A stretch of DNA of 62,662 nt from an uncultured Lachnospiraceae bacterium (GCA_900317585.1 ONHG01000011.1:1-62662); one strand, 5' to 3'; shown: positions 25,629-35,099, numbered from the stretch's first letter. A program made the numbers and translations. The notes: generated by a model not told the origin, from the letters alone.

Positions 25629-27847
25629 CAGATAGTCTCCTCCACTATTCTGTCTCTAAGCCCGCTATAGCGTCTCTGCTGTGAGTTGTTTTGTATCATC
25701 TCGTAAAATGTCTGTTCATCACCCACTATGGTAACACATTTCTTTGCTCTTGTAACCGCCGTATAGAGCAAATTTCTGTTCATAAGCATTCTCGGACCGC
25801 TCAAAAGAGGTATAACGACCGCCGGATACTCACTTCCCTGCGACTTGTGTATAGTGACCGCGTATGCAAGTTCAAGCTCATCCAAAAGCTTAAACGGATA
25901 CTCCACCTTTCTGCCCTCGTCAAAGGATATGGTCATGGTCTCGGCAAAATCGTTGATTTCCTCAATGATACCTGTATCTCCATTGAAGATTCCCATGCCC
26001 TTATCCACACAGAGTCCGAATTTTGTCCTGATTTCCCACTCTATCTGATAGTTGTTCTTTATCTGCATCACCTTGTCGCCCTCGCGGAAAATCGTGCCCC
26101 TGTATTCTTTTTCGCGCTTGCTCTTGTCTGCCGGATTCATATACGCCTGCAATATACCGTTTAGACGTTCCACTCCGAGAAGTCCCTTTCTCATAGGCGT
26201 AAGCACCTGTATATCATACTCTGTAGCATTTACAAACTTAGGAAGCTTCTGCTTTATTAGCTGTAATGTAACATTTATTATCTTGTCGGCATCATATCTC
26301 TTTAGAAAAAAGAAATCCATGCTCTTATTATCTAACGATACCTCTTCTCCATTATTTATCTTGTGGGCGTTTACTATAATATCGCTCGTGCTCGCCTGAC
26401 GAAAAATCTTTGTAAGCTTTACCGTGTGGAAGGCACCTGAATCAATAATATCCTTTAGCACGCTGCCCGGTCCTACGCTCGGAAGCTGGTTCACATCTCC
26501 TACAAGTATGAGTCTCGTACCTGCCACAACCGCCTTTAGCAATGAGTACATGAGTGATATATCAACCATCGACATCTCATCTATGATGATTACATCCGTC
26601 TCGAGCGGATTCCTTTCATTTCTCTCAAAGCCAGCTGCGCTTCCTGTGTCCATGCCGCCGTTTAACTCAAGCATACGGTGGATTGTGCGCGCCTCGTAGC
26701 CTGTCGTCTCACTCATGCGTTTTGCCGCACGTCCTGTCGGTGCAGCCAGAAAAATATCCATGCCCTCCAGCTCAAAATACTTGATAATAGTATTGATAGT
26801 GGTGGTTTTTCCTGTTCCGGGTCCTCCTGTAATGACTAAAAGGCCATTTCTGACTGCTTCCTTCACCGCCTCTACCTGGTGCTCATCGAGCTCCATCTCT
26901 GTCTTTTTCTCTATATTTCTAATTGCAGCCTCTATCTCGATATCCGGCACATCATACGTCACATCAAGCTGCTTTAGCATGGCTGCCGTGTTTGCTTCCA
27001 TATAATAAAAGGTGTTAGCATAAATCTGGGTTATATCATCCTTTAGCTGCATGACAATCTTCCTGTCCATGGCCAGATTCATGTAATGCGCCTCAACCTG
27101 CGAGCTTTCCACTCCGAGCAGATATACAGCACGCCTCGTAAGCTCCTCCATCGGCAGATATGTGTGTCCGTCCATGGCAGCCTGCTGCAAAACATACTGT
27201 ATACCGCTTTTTATTCTAAAATCAGAATCAGTCTTGATGCCAACCCGCGCCGCTATCTCATCTGCAGTTTTAAAACCAACTCCGTCGATATCATCCGCCA
27301 TGCGGTACGGATTTTCCTTGAGCACGCTGTATATCTCTCCGCCATACTTATTATATATCTTCACAGCCAGATTCATATTGATGCCGTACTGCTGCAAAAA
27401 AATCATGGCTTCCCTTAAGTCTCTTTTTGCATTGACCTGATCCGCAATCTCCATAGCCTTTCTCTGGCTGATGCCCTTTACCTCAGCAAGCCTCTCCGGC
27501 TCTTCCTCTATGATGCGGAAGGTATCCTTCTTGAATCGCCTGACAATACGTGCTGCGAGTGCAAGTCCTATACCATGTATGGCTCCTGAGCCCAGATACC
27601 TCTCAATAGCCATCTCATCCTCCGGCTCCTTCTCTTCAAAGCTTACTACCTTAAACTGTCTGCCATAGGTGGCATGCTCTGTATACTCACCGTGAGCCTC
27701 TATATTTTCCCCCTCAGCAATGTCCGAAAAAGTACCCACACATGTGAGCTCCTCCTCGTTCACTACAAGAACAAGTACCGTATACCCGTTTTCTGCATTT
27801 CTGTATATTATATGATCAACGTATCCTGTGACTGTTTCGGTTTCCAA
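25628..27847 (-). CDS. recD2: RecD2-type ATP-dependent 5'-3' DNA helicase
   Basis: A 739-residue SF1B helicase. The N-terminal OB-like and helix-hairpin-helix region (about 1-200, with DIDGVGFKTADEIAARVG) is typical of RecD2 proteins that work without RecBC. The helicase core follows: Walker A GGPGTGKTTTIN (about 342-353), motif Ia LAAPTGRAAKRM, Walker B IIDEMSMVD, motif III LVGDVNQLPSVGPG and the C-terminal AVTIHKSQGSEYPAVV and YTAVTRAKK. It starts at a TTG with GGAGAAG eight bases upstream. A TTGCAG-17-TATAAT promoter precedes it. Confidence 0.93.
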   Translation of the reverse strand: METETVTGYVDHIIYRNAENGYTVLVLVVNEEELTCVGTFSDIAEGENIEAHGEYTEHATYGRQFKVVSFEEKEPEDEMAIERYLGSGAIHGIGLALAARIVRRFKKDTFRIIEEEPERLAEVKGISQRKAMEIADQVNAKRDLREAMIFLQQYGINMNLAVKIYNKYGGEIYSVLKENPYRMADDIDGVGFKTADEIAARVGIKTDSDFRIKSGIQYVLQQAAMDGHTYLPMEELTRRAVYLLGVESSQVEAHYMNLAMDRKIVMQLKDDITQIYANTFYYMEANTAAMLKQLDVTYDVPDIEIEAAIRNIEKKTEMELDEHQVEAVKEAVRNGLLVITGGPGTGKTTTINTIIKYFELEGMDIFLAAPTGRAAKRMSETTGYEARTIHRMLELNGGMDTGSAAGFERNERNPLETDVIIIDEMSMVDISLMYSLLKAVVAGTRLILVGDVNQLPSVGPGSVLKDIIDSGAFHTVKLTKIFRQASTSDIIVNAHKINNGEEVSLDNKSMDFFFLKRYDADKIINVTLQLIKQKLPKFVNATEYDIQVLTPMRKGLLGVERLNGILQAYMNPADKSKREKEYRGTIFREGDKVMQIKNNYQIEWEIRTKFGLCVDKGMGIFNGDTGIIEEINDFAETMTISFDEGRKVEYPFKLLDELELAYAVTIHKSQGSEYPAVVIPLLSGPRMLMNRNLLYTAVTRAKKCVTIVGDEQTFYEMIQNNSQQRRYSGLRDRIVEETI

Positions 27848-27891
27848 TTGAACTTCTCCGTATCTGTGTGTTTTTATTATATTTTTTAAAT

Positions 27892-27920
27892 ATTATACCC
27901 TAGAGCATGCGTATCTGCAA
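27892..27920 (-). promoter_or_regulatory. Promoter of recD2
   Basis: TTGCAG (27915-27920), 17-bp spacer, TATAAT (27892-27897), 45 bases before the TTG start codon. Confidence 0.75.
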
Positions 27921-27936
27921 TTACTAAGTTTGCACT

Positions 27937-27980
27937 AAAAAAGCCGGTAACCACATGCAAGCATGCCGAACCAGCTTTTT
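27937..27980 (-). terminator. Terminator after flagellar rod genes
   Basis: AAAAAGCTGGTT and AACCGGCTTTTT-like arms around GCATGCTTGCATG form a long imperfect hairpin with T-run, 12 bases after the flgJ stop. Confidence 0.8.
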
Positions 27981-27991
27981 ATTATCAATTA

Positions 27992-28336
27992 TTATGATAT
28001 ATTGTAGTTGCGCTTCATCTGCTCATAAAGCTGCTGTGTGATATTCTCACCGGACTTCTCCACTATCGTATCACTCATCTGCTCTATGACAGTGTCCATG
28101 AACATATCCTTGTACTGCGACATAGAGGAATCCTCATCATCACTCTTAAGCGTCATGGAATCCTTCATTTCCTTTATGACCTGCTCCACGAAATAAGACT
28201 CAAAATCCTTAAGTGTGCTCTTGAGCTCGTCCTCTGTAGAGTCTGATGACAGATTTTTCACATTATTTTTAAGCTTGTCTGCCGCCGCAGACGTATTATT
28301 TGAGTTTGCAAGTGTTGATACTGCGCTTATATCCAT
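27992..28336 (-). CDS. flgJ: Rod-binding protein (FlgJ N-terminal domain)
   Basis: A 114-residue protein matching only the rod-binding half of FlgJ: LKDFESYFVEQVIKEMKDSM (about 42-61) and YKDMFMDTVIEQMSDTIVEKSGENITQQLYEQM. The muramidase half found in proteobacterial FlgJ is absent, as usual in Firmicutes. It helps cap and assemble the flagellar rod. It is six bases downstream of flgG and ends the flagellar part of the operon before a terminator. Confidence 0.88.
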   Translation of the reverse strand: MDISAVSTLANSNNTSAAADKLKNNVKNLSSDSTEDELKSTLKDFESYFVEQVIKEMKDSMTLKSDDEDSSMSQYKDMFMDTVIEQMSDTIVEKSGENITQQLYEQMKRNYNIS

Positions 28337-28342
28337 ATGCTA

Positions 28343-29161
28343 CTATCTCCTCAAATTATTTGCTGTCTCAAGCATCGAATCCGCTGTTGTGATAGCCTTT
28401 GAATTGAGCTCGTAGGCACGCTGTGCCACAATGAGGTTAACCATCTCGTCAGCTACCTGCACATTTGAACCCTCTAAGAACTTGTGCGCAACCTTACTCT
28501 TTGTCAGATTGGCATTTGTAGCCTCAAGCATCGGGTTGCCTGAATTGGCTGTTGCGCCCAAAAGGCTGCCTGAAAGCTTTTCTAATCCTGATGGATTGTT
28601 AAACTGATAAACTGCCATACGCTGATTCATCGGAACATACTCTCCACCTACCGTCATATATCCAATCTCGCCATATTCGTTAAATGTCATATTCTCTGAC
28701 GAAACTCCCTGCGGTATGGCAATAACATTGCCTGCGGTATCCATGACAGGATTTCCCTGTGCATCTGCCAGAATCGTCTGTCCATTGCCATACTGGCTCC
28801 ATTCAAATGCACCGTTTCTGGTATAATAGGTCTGACCATCAGTACCTCTTACCGCGAAGAATCCATCTCCTTCAATCGCAAAATCCGTAGGTCTGTCAGT
28901 CTCTGTTAAAGAACCCTGAGTATATGTGGATGTGGTTGCAGCCACACGGGTACCAAGCCCCACCTGCGCTCCTACCGGCTTTGCATCACCATTTCCGGAT
29001 GTAGAACGAGTCTGTATCGTCTGATATAAAAGAGACTTAAACTCTGTCCTCTGACCCTTAAAGCCTGTCGTATTGACATTGGAAAGGTTGTTTGCAATTG
29101 TATCTACGTTTGTCTGTTCAGCACGCATACCGGTTGCGGCTGTGTAAAGCGCCCTCATCAT
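28343..29161 (-). CDS. flgG: Flagellar distal rod protein FlgG
   Basis: A 272-residue rod/hook family protein. The N-terminal signature MMRALYTAATGM with NLSNVNTTGFKGQRTEF and the C-terminal EGSNVQVADEMVNLIVAQRAYELNSKAI, TADSMLETANNL form the coiled-coil D0 domain. The central DFAIEGDGFFAVRG is typical of FlgF/FlgG. It is the second of two paralogous rod genes here and is the closer match to FlgG by its NTTGFK motif and length. Secreted by the flagellar type III apparatus, with no signal peptide. Confidence 0.9.
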   Translation of the reverse strand: MMRALYTAATGMRAEQTNVDTIANNLSNVNTTGFKGQRTEFKSLLYQTIQTRSTSGNGDAKPVGAQVGLGTRVAATTSTYTQGSLTETDRPTDFAIEGDGFFAVRGTDGQTYYTRNGAFEWSQYGNGQTILADAQGNPVMDTAGNVIAIPQGVSSENMTFNEYGEIGYMTVGGEYVPMNQRMAVYQFNNPSGLEKLSGSLLGATANSGNPMLEATNANLTKSKVAHKFLEGSNVQVADEMVNLIVAQRAYELNSKAITTADSMLETANNLRR

Positions 29162-29174
29162 ATGGCATATCTCC

Positions 29175-29975
29175 TTATACTCTTCCTACATTGTTGACAG
29201 CCTTGTCTAATGTCTCATCAATAGATGTGATGACCTTCTGTCCTGCCTCATATGCACGCTGGATGGTAATCATGTTGACCATCTCGTTTACTACATTGAC
29301 ATTTGAGGTTTCCAAGGCTCCCTGTTCTATTTCGGCATCTGAGGCGATAATATTACCCCCTGCAGTCAGATTGTAGAGATTTTCACCATATTTTTCAATA
29401 TAGTCATAGTTATCCACATCAACAACACCGATAGTGCCAACTAACTGATTATTCTGTATGATATATCCGAGTGAGTTTACCGAAAACTTCTCATTCGGGT
29501 CTACCTTTACCCAGTTTGCTTCACCGCCGTCTCCACTCAACGCACCTGTCGCATTGAGTACATGATCTCCGTCTGCTGTGACAAGATAACCGTCAGCATT
29601 GACCTTGAAAGCACCGTCTCTGGTATACTTTACACTTGTCTGACCTGATTTGTCAGTAAATGCAACGGCAAAAAAACCTTTTCCACCGATAGCTAAATCG
29701 GTAGGGTTATCAGTCACCTTAAAGCTGCCTTCATCCCAGTCGGTATACGTCTCACCGAGATGCACTCCGTATGTCATACTGCCCAGATTTTTGTGCAGTC
29801 CGTAGTTTGATGTATCCTTTATCTTTATAGCAAGCTCATTTTTAAATGAATGCGAGGTGGTTCCCTCTTTTTTAAATCCATAGGTATCGGAATTGGCCAG
29901 GTTGTTCGCAAGAACATCCATGCGCTTCATCTCATTAACCATACCGGTGTGAGCGGTGTATAAGCCTTTTACCAT
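29175..29975 (-). CDS. flgF: Flagellar hook-basal body rod protein FlgF/FlhO
   Basis: A 266-residue paralog of the next gene: MVKGLYTAHTGMVNEMKRMDVLANNLAN at the N-terminus, DLAIGGKGFFAV in the centre, and LETSNVNVVNEMVNMITIQRAYEAGQKVI plus TSIDETLDKAVNNVG at the C-terminus. It corresponds to proximal rod protein FlgF (FlhO in Bacillus). Its start is only 11 bases after the stop of homoserine dehydrogenase, so the flagellar genes appear to share that gene's promoter. Confidence 0.88.
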   Translation of the reverse strand: MVKGLYTAHTGMVNEMKRMDVLANNLANSDTYGFKKEGTTSHSFKNELAIKIKDTSNYGLHKNLGSMTYGVHLGETYTDWDEGSFKVTDNPTDLAIGGKGFFAVAFTDKSGQTSVKYTRDGAFKVNADGYLVTADGDHVLNATGALSGDGGEANWVKVDPNEKFSVNSLGYIIQNNQLVGTIGVVDVDNYDYIEKYGENLYNLTAGGNIIASDAEIEQGALETSNVNVVNEMVNMITIQRAYEAGQKVITSIDETLDKAVNNVGRV

Positions 29976-29986
29976 ATCTTTGTCCT

Positions 29987-31177
29987 TTACAGTCTGATTC
30001 TGTTGATAACGTTTATCTTTGATGCCTTGTCGGCAAAATTCTTTTCTGTCATATCGCCTGTTGTGAATGCATACTCGCCGTCAACCACATCCTCAATGTA
30101 GTCTACATGTCCGAATACAGCCTCTACCTCACTCTTTGGTGAATCAGTTCTCACAAAGAAGCTGTTTACACTGTCATCATAGCTTACGAGTGTGAGCTTC
30201 TCAGGCTTCCAGTCAATATAAATATTTGTGTTCTGATGCTTTGTCATATCTACAACATCTGCCACTACAGCACTTGCTGTTGGAAGCTTTCCTGCTCCGC
30301 TGCCATAGAACATAGCATCTCCGAGCACATTTCCGCGTAAAAATACGCCGTTGAACACTCCATTTACTCCTGAGAGCGGATGTGTGTCATCTATCATATA
30401 TGGTGCAACTAGACAGGTATAGCTGTCACCCACCTTGCGGCTTGAAGCAAGAAGCTTGATTGCACGGTGCATTGCCTTTGCGTACTTAATATCCTCAGGT
30501 GTAATCTTTGTGATACCCTCACAGTGGATATCCTCGAAATCCACCTGCTGTCCTGCAACAAGTGATGTGAGAATGGCTATCTTTCTGCATGGATCGTGTC
30601 CCTCTATGTCGGCTGTAGGATCCTTCTCTGCATAGCCCTTATCCTGAGCATCCTTTAATACCTCATCAAAGTCCGCGCCTTCCTCTGTCATCTTTGTAAG
30701 CATGTAGTTGGTTGTTCCGTTTAAGATACCTGTGATTTCCTCAATCTCGTCTGCTGTGAGACACTTGTTGAGTGGTCTGATAATAGGGATTCCGCCACCA
30801 ACACTGGCCTCAAACTGGAAGTTCACTCCATGATCCCTTGCAACTTTAATGAGCTCAGCGCCCTTTGCAGCAACAAGGTTCTTGTTTGATGTTGCTACCT
30901 GTTTTCCTGCCTCAAGCATTGCCTTTACGAATGTAAATGCAGGCTCAACACCTCCCATTGTCTCTACAACGATACCGATCTCAGGGTCCTCTGCGATAAT
31001 CTTATAATCATGTACTATCTTGTTCTCGATAGGTGTACCCGGGAACTCTCTTAAATCAAGCACATACTTGACCTCGATTGGCTCTCCTGCTCTCTTTGCG
31101 ATTTTTTCCTTGTTGATTTCTAATACTTCTACGACACCTGATCCAATTGTGCCGTAACCCATAACTGCAATCTTCAT
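29987..31177 (-). CDS. hom: Homoserine dehydrogenase
   Basis: A 396-residue NAD(P)-dependent enzyme turning aspartate semialdehyde into homoserine for threonine and methionine. N-terminal Rossmann MKIAVMGYGTIGSGV, TSNKNLVA, FEASVGGGIPIIRPL (about 140-154), GILNGTTNYMLTKM and DPTADIEGHDPCRKIAIL are all present. The C-terminal 70 residues form a short ACT-like domain (VRTDSPKSEVEAVFG). It is seven bases downstream of an ACT-domain regulator gene, the usual Firmicute pairing. Confidence 0.95.
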   Translation of the reverse strand: MKIAVMGYGTIGSGVVEVLEINKEKIAKRAGEPIEVKYVLDLREFPGTPIENKIVHDYKIIAEDPEIGIVVETMGGVEPAFTFVKAMLEAGKQVATSNKNLVAAKGAELIKVARDHGVNFQFEASVGGGIPIIRPLNKCLTADEIEEITGILNGTTNYMLTKMTEEGADFDEVLKDAQDKGYAEKDPTADIEGHDPCRKIAILTSLVAGQQVDFEDIHCEGITKITPEDIKYAKAMHRAIKLLASSRKVGDSYTCLVAPYMIDDTHPLSGVNGVFNGVFLRGNVLGDAMFYGSGAGKLPTASAVVADVVDMTKHQNTNIYIDWKPEKLTLVSYDDSVNSFFVRTDSPKSEVEAVFGHVDYIEDVVDGEYAFTTGDMTEKNFADKASKINVINRIRL

Positions 31178-31184
31178 CTTTTTG

Positions 31185-31628
31185 TTACTCCCTGGCTAAA
31201 ATTTTTACGTAATGTATGCCCTTTAAGGACTCAATCTGCTTTGCCATATCATCCACATCATCCGACTCCGGAAATACATCCACAGATAACGTGAGTGACG
31301 CAATGCCATTTACCGGTACACTTTGGTGTATGGTAAGAATATTTGCTTTCGCATCGGCTACCGACTTAAGCACAACAGAAAGTATGCCCTGCTCGTCATC
31401 CATCTGAATGACAAGGTTCACTGTCTTTCCTTTACGCCCCTCATAAAAAGGAAAAATATCATCCTTATATTTGTAAAAGGAGCTTCTGCTTATGCCAACA
31501 GCATCTGTTGCCTCCTGCACAGATTCAAGCTTGCCCGAATCCAGCAGTCTCTTTGCCTCAACTACTTTAAGCAGCACCTCCGGTACAGCCTTTGCCCGTA
31601 AAACGAAGTAGTTTGATTTCTCCGCCAT
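31185..31628 (-). CDS. ACT domain protein, UPF0735/PheB-like
   Basis: A 147-residue protein: N-terminal helix-turn-helix-like segment (VQEATDAVGISRSSFYKYKDDIFPFYEG, about 40-66) and a C-terminal ACT domain (about 70-145: VNLVIQMDDEQGILSVVLKSVADAKANILTIHQ). The family is annotated PheB/UPF0735 and commonly precedes hom. ACT domains bind amino acids, so it probably senses an aspartate-family or aromatic amino acid. The operon promoter lies just upstream, and a CGGTGTGT-ACACACCG hairpin stands directly before the ribosome binding site. Confidence 0.88.
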   Translation of the reverse strand: MAEKSNYFVLRAKAVPEVLLKVVEAKRLLDSGKLESVQEATDAVGISRSSFYKYKDDIFPFYEGRKGKTVNLVIQMDDEQGILSVVLKSVADAKANILTIHQSVPVNGIASLTLSVDVFPESDDVDDMAKQIESLKGIHYVKILARE

Positions 31629-31690
31629 TTAGTTACCTCCAAAATGGCCGGTGTGTTTGTCACACACCGACATTTGTCCTTGACTCAAAG

Positions 31691-31719
31691 ATTTTAACAC
31701 AAAGATCGTAGTATTGCAA
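31691..31719 (-). promoter_or_regulatory. Promoter of the ACT-hom-flagellar operon
   Basis: TTGCAA (31714-31719), 17-bp spacer, TAAAAT (31691-31696). The leader then has the CGGTGTGTGACAAACACACCG hairpin (31651-31672 region). Confidence 0.7.
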
Positions 31720-31746
31720 CCTATTAGTTGATGTTCATTAAAAGAC

Positions 31747-32860
31747 TTAGTCTGCCCCTGTAGCCATCCATTTCAGATAGCCGTTGATGAATATGTCTAT
31801 ACTGCCGTCAAGCACTGCATCCGCATTGCCAGTCTCCACACCTGTCCGGTGATCCTTGACCATAGTATACGGCTGAAGCACATATGAGCGAATCTGGCTT
31901 CCCCAGCCAATTTCCTTGACCTCGCCCCTGATACCTGCCTCCTTTGCAGCATTTTCTTCCTGCTTCAAAAGATACAGCTTTGCCTTTAACATCTGCATGG
32001 CTTTGTCCTTGTTCATATGCTGTGAACGCTCATTCTGACACTGTACCACAATTCCTGATGGAAAATGTGTGATACGGATAGCTGATGATGTTTTATTGAT
32101 ATGCTGTCCACCTGCTCCACTTGAACGGTAGGTATCAATTCTGATATCCTCATCCTTTACTTCAATGTCAAGATCCTCCTCTATATCCGGCATAACATCA
32201 CAGGATACAAATGAGGTCTGTCTTTTTCCTGCTGCATTAAACGGTGAAATACGTACAAGCCTGTGTACGCCCTTTTCCGACTTAAGATATCCATATGCAT
32301 TCTCTCCGTTTACCTGAAAAGTAATGGACTTGATACCTGCCTCATCGCCATCAAGTGAATCGAGCACCTCAAGGGTAAAGCCCTTTTTATCAGCCCATTT
32401 CGAATACATACGAAACAGCATGGCTGCCCAGTCACACGACTCCGTTCCACCGGCGCCTGCATTGAGCCTCAAAATAGCATTGCATTTATCATATTCACCC
32501 GACAAAAGAGTCTTCATTCTGATACCGTCATATGTACTCTCAAAATCATCAAGCATCTGCTGTATCTCAGGTATGAGTGACTCATCGTTCTCCTCATAGC
32601 CCATCTCAATCATCGTCTCTATATCTTCGTACTGTTCCTTGAGCTTTGCGTATGTAGCTACATCATCCTTCATACTCTTAAGCTCTTTCATCTTGCTCTG
32701 TGACTTCTCCGGGTCATCCCAGAAGTCAGGAGCCTCCATTTCTCGCTCTAATTCCTGGATTTTTTCTTCTTTATTAGCCAGGTCAAAGTGAATCCCTCAC
32801 TTCCTGTAGTGGGGCTTTGTAGCCTTGGAGCGTGGACTTGAAATTATCCAACTCTACCAC
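31747..32860 (-). CDS. prfB: Peptide chain release factor 2 (programmed +1 frameshift)
   Basis: RF2 reads UGA and UAA stops. The gene is split in two frames. A first part starts at GTG 32860 (AGAGGTG five bases before) and reads LDNFKSTLQGYKAPLQEVRDSL to an in-frame TGA. Reading then slips +1 at CTTTGA and continues DLANKEEKIQELEREMEAPDFW. An AGTGAGGG Shine-Dalgarno-like stretch precedes the slip site. The main frame contains GGTESCDWAAML, the GGQ-bearing YRSSGAGGQHINKTSSAIRI and the SPF-type discriminator region (VRISPFNAAGKRQTSF). Joined length 370 residues, normal for RF2. Autoregulated through RF2 level. Confidence 0.96.
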
Positions 32861-33008
32861 AGAATCACCTCTTTCTATACATTTTAGACGCTTTGTGGCT
32901 CTAATTACGCTTCCCGCATTCAGGCTGTGGGGTGCGGTCTGCACATAGTATATTCCTCTGAAAAATATGAAGTCAGCCACGCATCCTCTAACCAGCGTCA
33001 TTATTTTT

Positions 33009-33037
33009 ATTATACAGATTAAACTAAGAAACTGCAA
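33009..33037 (-). promoter_or_regulatory. Promoter of prfB
   Basis: TTGCAG (33032-33037), 17-bp spacer, TATAAT (33009-33014). This leaves a leader of about 140 bases with no open frame of its own. The rest of 32861-33087 holds nothing else I can name. Confidence 0.75.
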
Positions 33038-33087
33038 CTAAATTTGATACTTATAATCATGCTTGCCATCACGCTTATTATCATGTC

Positions 33088-33134
33088 TGTTGCGGGTCAC
33101 ACCTAACAGTGTGACCGACAACGATTACAGCCCA
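33088..33134 (-). repeat. Dispersed hairpin repeat, copy 2
   Basis: GTTGCGGGTCACACC, then AGTGTGACCGACAAC, then GATTACAGCCC on the plus strand. GGTCACAC/GTGTGACC is a perfect 8-bp stem. It is the counterpart of 24968-25013 and lies 24 bases downstream of the VanZ-family stop codon. Confidence 0.65.
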
Positions 33135-33157
33135 CTTCTCTTCGTGTCTTCATGTTT

Positions 33158-33649
33158 TCATATTTTCGGTTTTGCAGTGTCTGCTGTATGCCTCTTATGC
33201 GCTACATGTGTAACAAGCGCAATAAATAGCAGCATAATTATACCGCCTGTGGTATCAATCAGTACGTCCGTGAATCTGCCGGCCCGGCCTGGCACGAACA
33301 GCTGATGGAATTCATCTGTGCAGGCATATAGGAATGTCATGGCTATCGGAATCACAAATCTTCTTCTGCCATGCAAGAACGAAAATGTCACAAATCCAAG
33401 CAATGTGAGAATGGCATACTCACTCATGTGGGCACATTTTCTCACCGGATAGTCTATAAGCTCTGCCTTATCGAGCAGCTCCTTCTCATCCCAGTGGCTT
33501 GCGGTAATGGTATTGACCACTGAAACTATGCGATAGCTGACGCTGCCGCTGAGCTCAGACGACTCGGTGTCAGGCTCCGCTGAAAACATGAATATGACAA
33601 CCATCCAGCACAGCATTAGAAAAAATGCAATCTTATTTAAGCTTTTCAT
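33158..33649 (-). CDS. VanZ family membrane protein
   Basis: A 163-residue protein with four hydrophobic helices (about 6-24, 73-95, 97-112, 130-150). The VanZ signatures are KCAHMSEYAILTLLGF (about 70-85) and FLYACTDEFHQLFVPGRAGRFTDVLIDTTGG (about 104-134). Relatives include the low-level teicoplanin resistance protein VanZ, but most chromosomal copies have no known drug role. The start overlaps the 3' end of the S41 protease gene by 17 bases, so the two are coupled. Confidence 0.88.
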   Translation of the reverse strand: MKSLNKIAFFLMLCWMVVIFMFSAEPDTESSELSGSVSYRIVSVVNTITASHWDEKELLDKAELIDYPVRKCAHMSEYAILTLLGFVTFSFLHGRRRFVIPIAMTFLYACTDEFHQLFVPGRAGRFTDVLIDTTGGIIMLLFIALVTHVAHKRHTADTAKPKI

Positions 33650-35060
33650 TCATTACCTCAATCGCTTTCTGAAGCTGCACATCATACTGCATGTCATAGT
33701 CTGCATTTGTGTCTCCTGTGTATTCATAATCAACCTCTACGTCAGGCTCGATACCCTTTTTGTGGATATTGTGGCCGTTTGGTGTGTAGTACTTCGATGT
33801 GGTAATCTTTACAGCATCGCCATCGGAAAGATTGTAGATAGTCTGTACAATTCCCTTTCCAAATGTCTTTTTGCCTACAAGTGTGGCATCAATATAACCA
33901 TCCTCATTATAATCCCTCATGGCTCCCGCAAAAATTTCAGACGCACTTGCGCTGTTTTCATCGACTAACACTACGATAGGACAGTCAATCTGTTTACCAT
34001 CGTCATCGCCAAAGGTCTTGACATTTCCGTTTTTATCCTTTGTATACACGACGGTTCCTGCCGGAAGCGTGCCAACCGATTCAGCCGGAAGCAGTCTGTC
34101 AACCATTTCTGTCACTGCGGTAAGTAGTCCTCCCGGATTAGCACGCAAATCCACTATAAGGCCCTTCATACCCTGATTTGTAAGTCCGTTAAGTGCATCC
34201 TCAAACTGACTTGCCGTGTTTGTCTGAAACTCGCTGACCTGGATATATCCCACTCCATTGTCAAGCAGCTTGCTGTCCACTGATGGCAGCTCAACATTTT
34301 TACGCTCCACCTCAACAGTAAATGGGTCAGTCTCCTCGCCACGCCTGATTTTAAGCGTAACTTTCGTGCCCTCCTTACCTCTGATTTTGGTAACAAGCTT
34401 TGTCAGATCCTCGGATGTTGCCTCGACACCGTCAACAGATACTATCTCATCATCCTTTTTAAGCCCCGCTTCCTCCGAAGGTGTTCCGCTGTATACCTTT
34501 GAAACGGTCACCTGCTTTGTATCCGGATCCTGCTTTAACGCAGCTCCGATTCCATAATACGTGCCTGTCGTACTAATCTGCAGCTCCTTATATTCATCCG
34601 CAGTATAATAAACCGAATAAGGATCATTTAATCCCTCCATCACACCATGCAGCAGACCGTTCTCCAAATCGTCCTTATCGTAATCCTCATAGTAGTACTC
34701 GTCTATGTAGTTCGCAAGCTCATCGATTTTCTGCACCGTCTTGTCGTCAAGCACATTCGCACTCTTTGCAACGGTATGCACGCTCCTGCCTGTAATCATT
34801 GTGTATGCAAAGAGCACTATAAACCCAAGCACAAGAGTCGTTGCAATACCGGTTGCAATTCCTACACCGAAGCCTTTTTTAACCGTCATTCTATGAGGCT
34901 TTTTGCCACTCATATCTGAATTATTATCACATCCCAAGTCGTTGCAACCATCACCTGCATAATTTTCCGTGTAATTTTCTCTTAAATCATCAGTTCCACC
35001 ATCAGGTGCATTTACTCTCTGCACATAAGGATTGACATCCCTGTTGTTTGAATTGTCCAT
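33633..35060 (-). CDS. ctpA: C-terminal processing peptidase (S41 family)
   Basis: A 475-residue membrane-anchored protease. An Asn/Asp-rich cytoplasmic N-terminus is followed by a TM helix (about 62-84). The PDZ domain lies about 155-245 (GIGAALKQDPDTKQVTV, GLKKDDEIVSVDG). The S41 catalytic domain has the nucleophile in VDENSASASEIFAGAMRDY and the general-base Lys in GKKTFGKGIVQ. C-terminal ...QLQKAIEVMNEKLK. It cleaves wall or signalling proteins outside the membrane. It follows ftsEX, an arrangement seen in many Firmicutes, so a part in wall hydrolase control is plausible. Confidence 0.92.
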   Translation of the reverse strand: MDNSNNRDVNPYVQRVNAPDGGTDDLRENYTENYAGDGCNDLGCDNNSDMSGKKPHRMTVKKGFGVGIATGIATTLVLGFIVLFAYTMITGRSVHTVAKSANVLDDKTVQKIDELANYIDEYYYEDYDKDDLENGLLHGVMEGLNDPYSVYYTADEYKELQISTTGTYYGIGAALKQDPDTKQVTVSKVYSGTPSEEAGLKKDDEIVSVDGVEATSEDLTKLVTKIRGKEGTKVTLKIRRGEETDPFTVEVERKNVELPSVDSKLLDNGVGYIQVSEFQTNTASQFEDALNGLTNQGMKGLIVDLRANPGGLLTAVTEMVDRLLPAESVGTLPAGTVVYTKDKNGNVKTFGDDDGKQIDCPIVVLVDENSASASEIFAGAMRDYNEDGYIDATLVGKKTFGKGIVQTIYNLSDGDAVKITTSKYYTPNGHNIHKKGIEPDVEVDYEYTGDTNADYDMQYDVQLQKAIEVMNEKLK

Positions 35061-35099
35061 TTCAGTCCTGTCCTCTCTATACTATATTTGAACTTAAAA

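Noticed and set aside
32783-33037. Separate small gene before prfB
   Set aside because: Its last 24 codons are the real N-terminus of RF2 before the programmed frameshift. The rest is leader and promoter.
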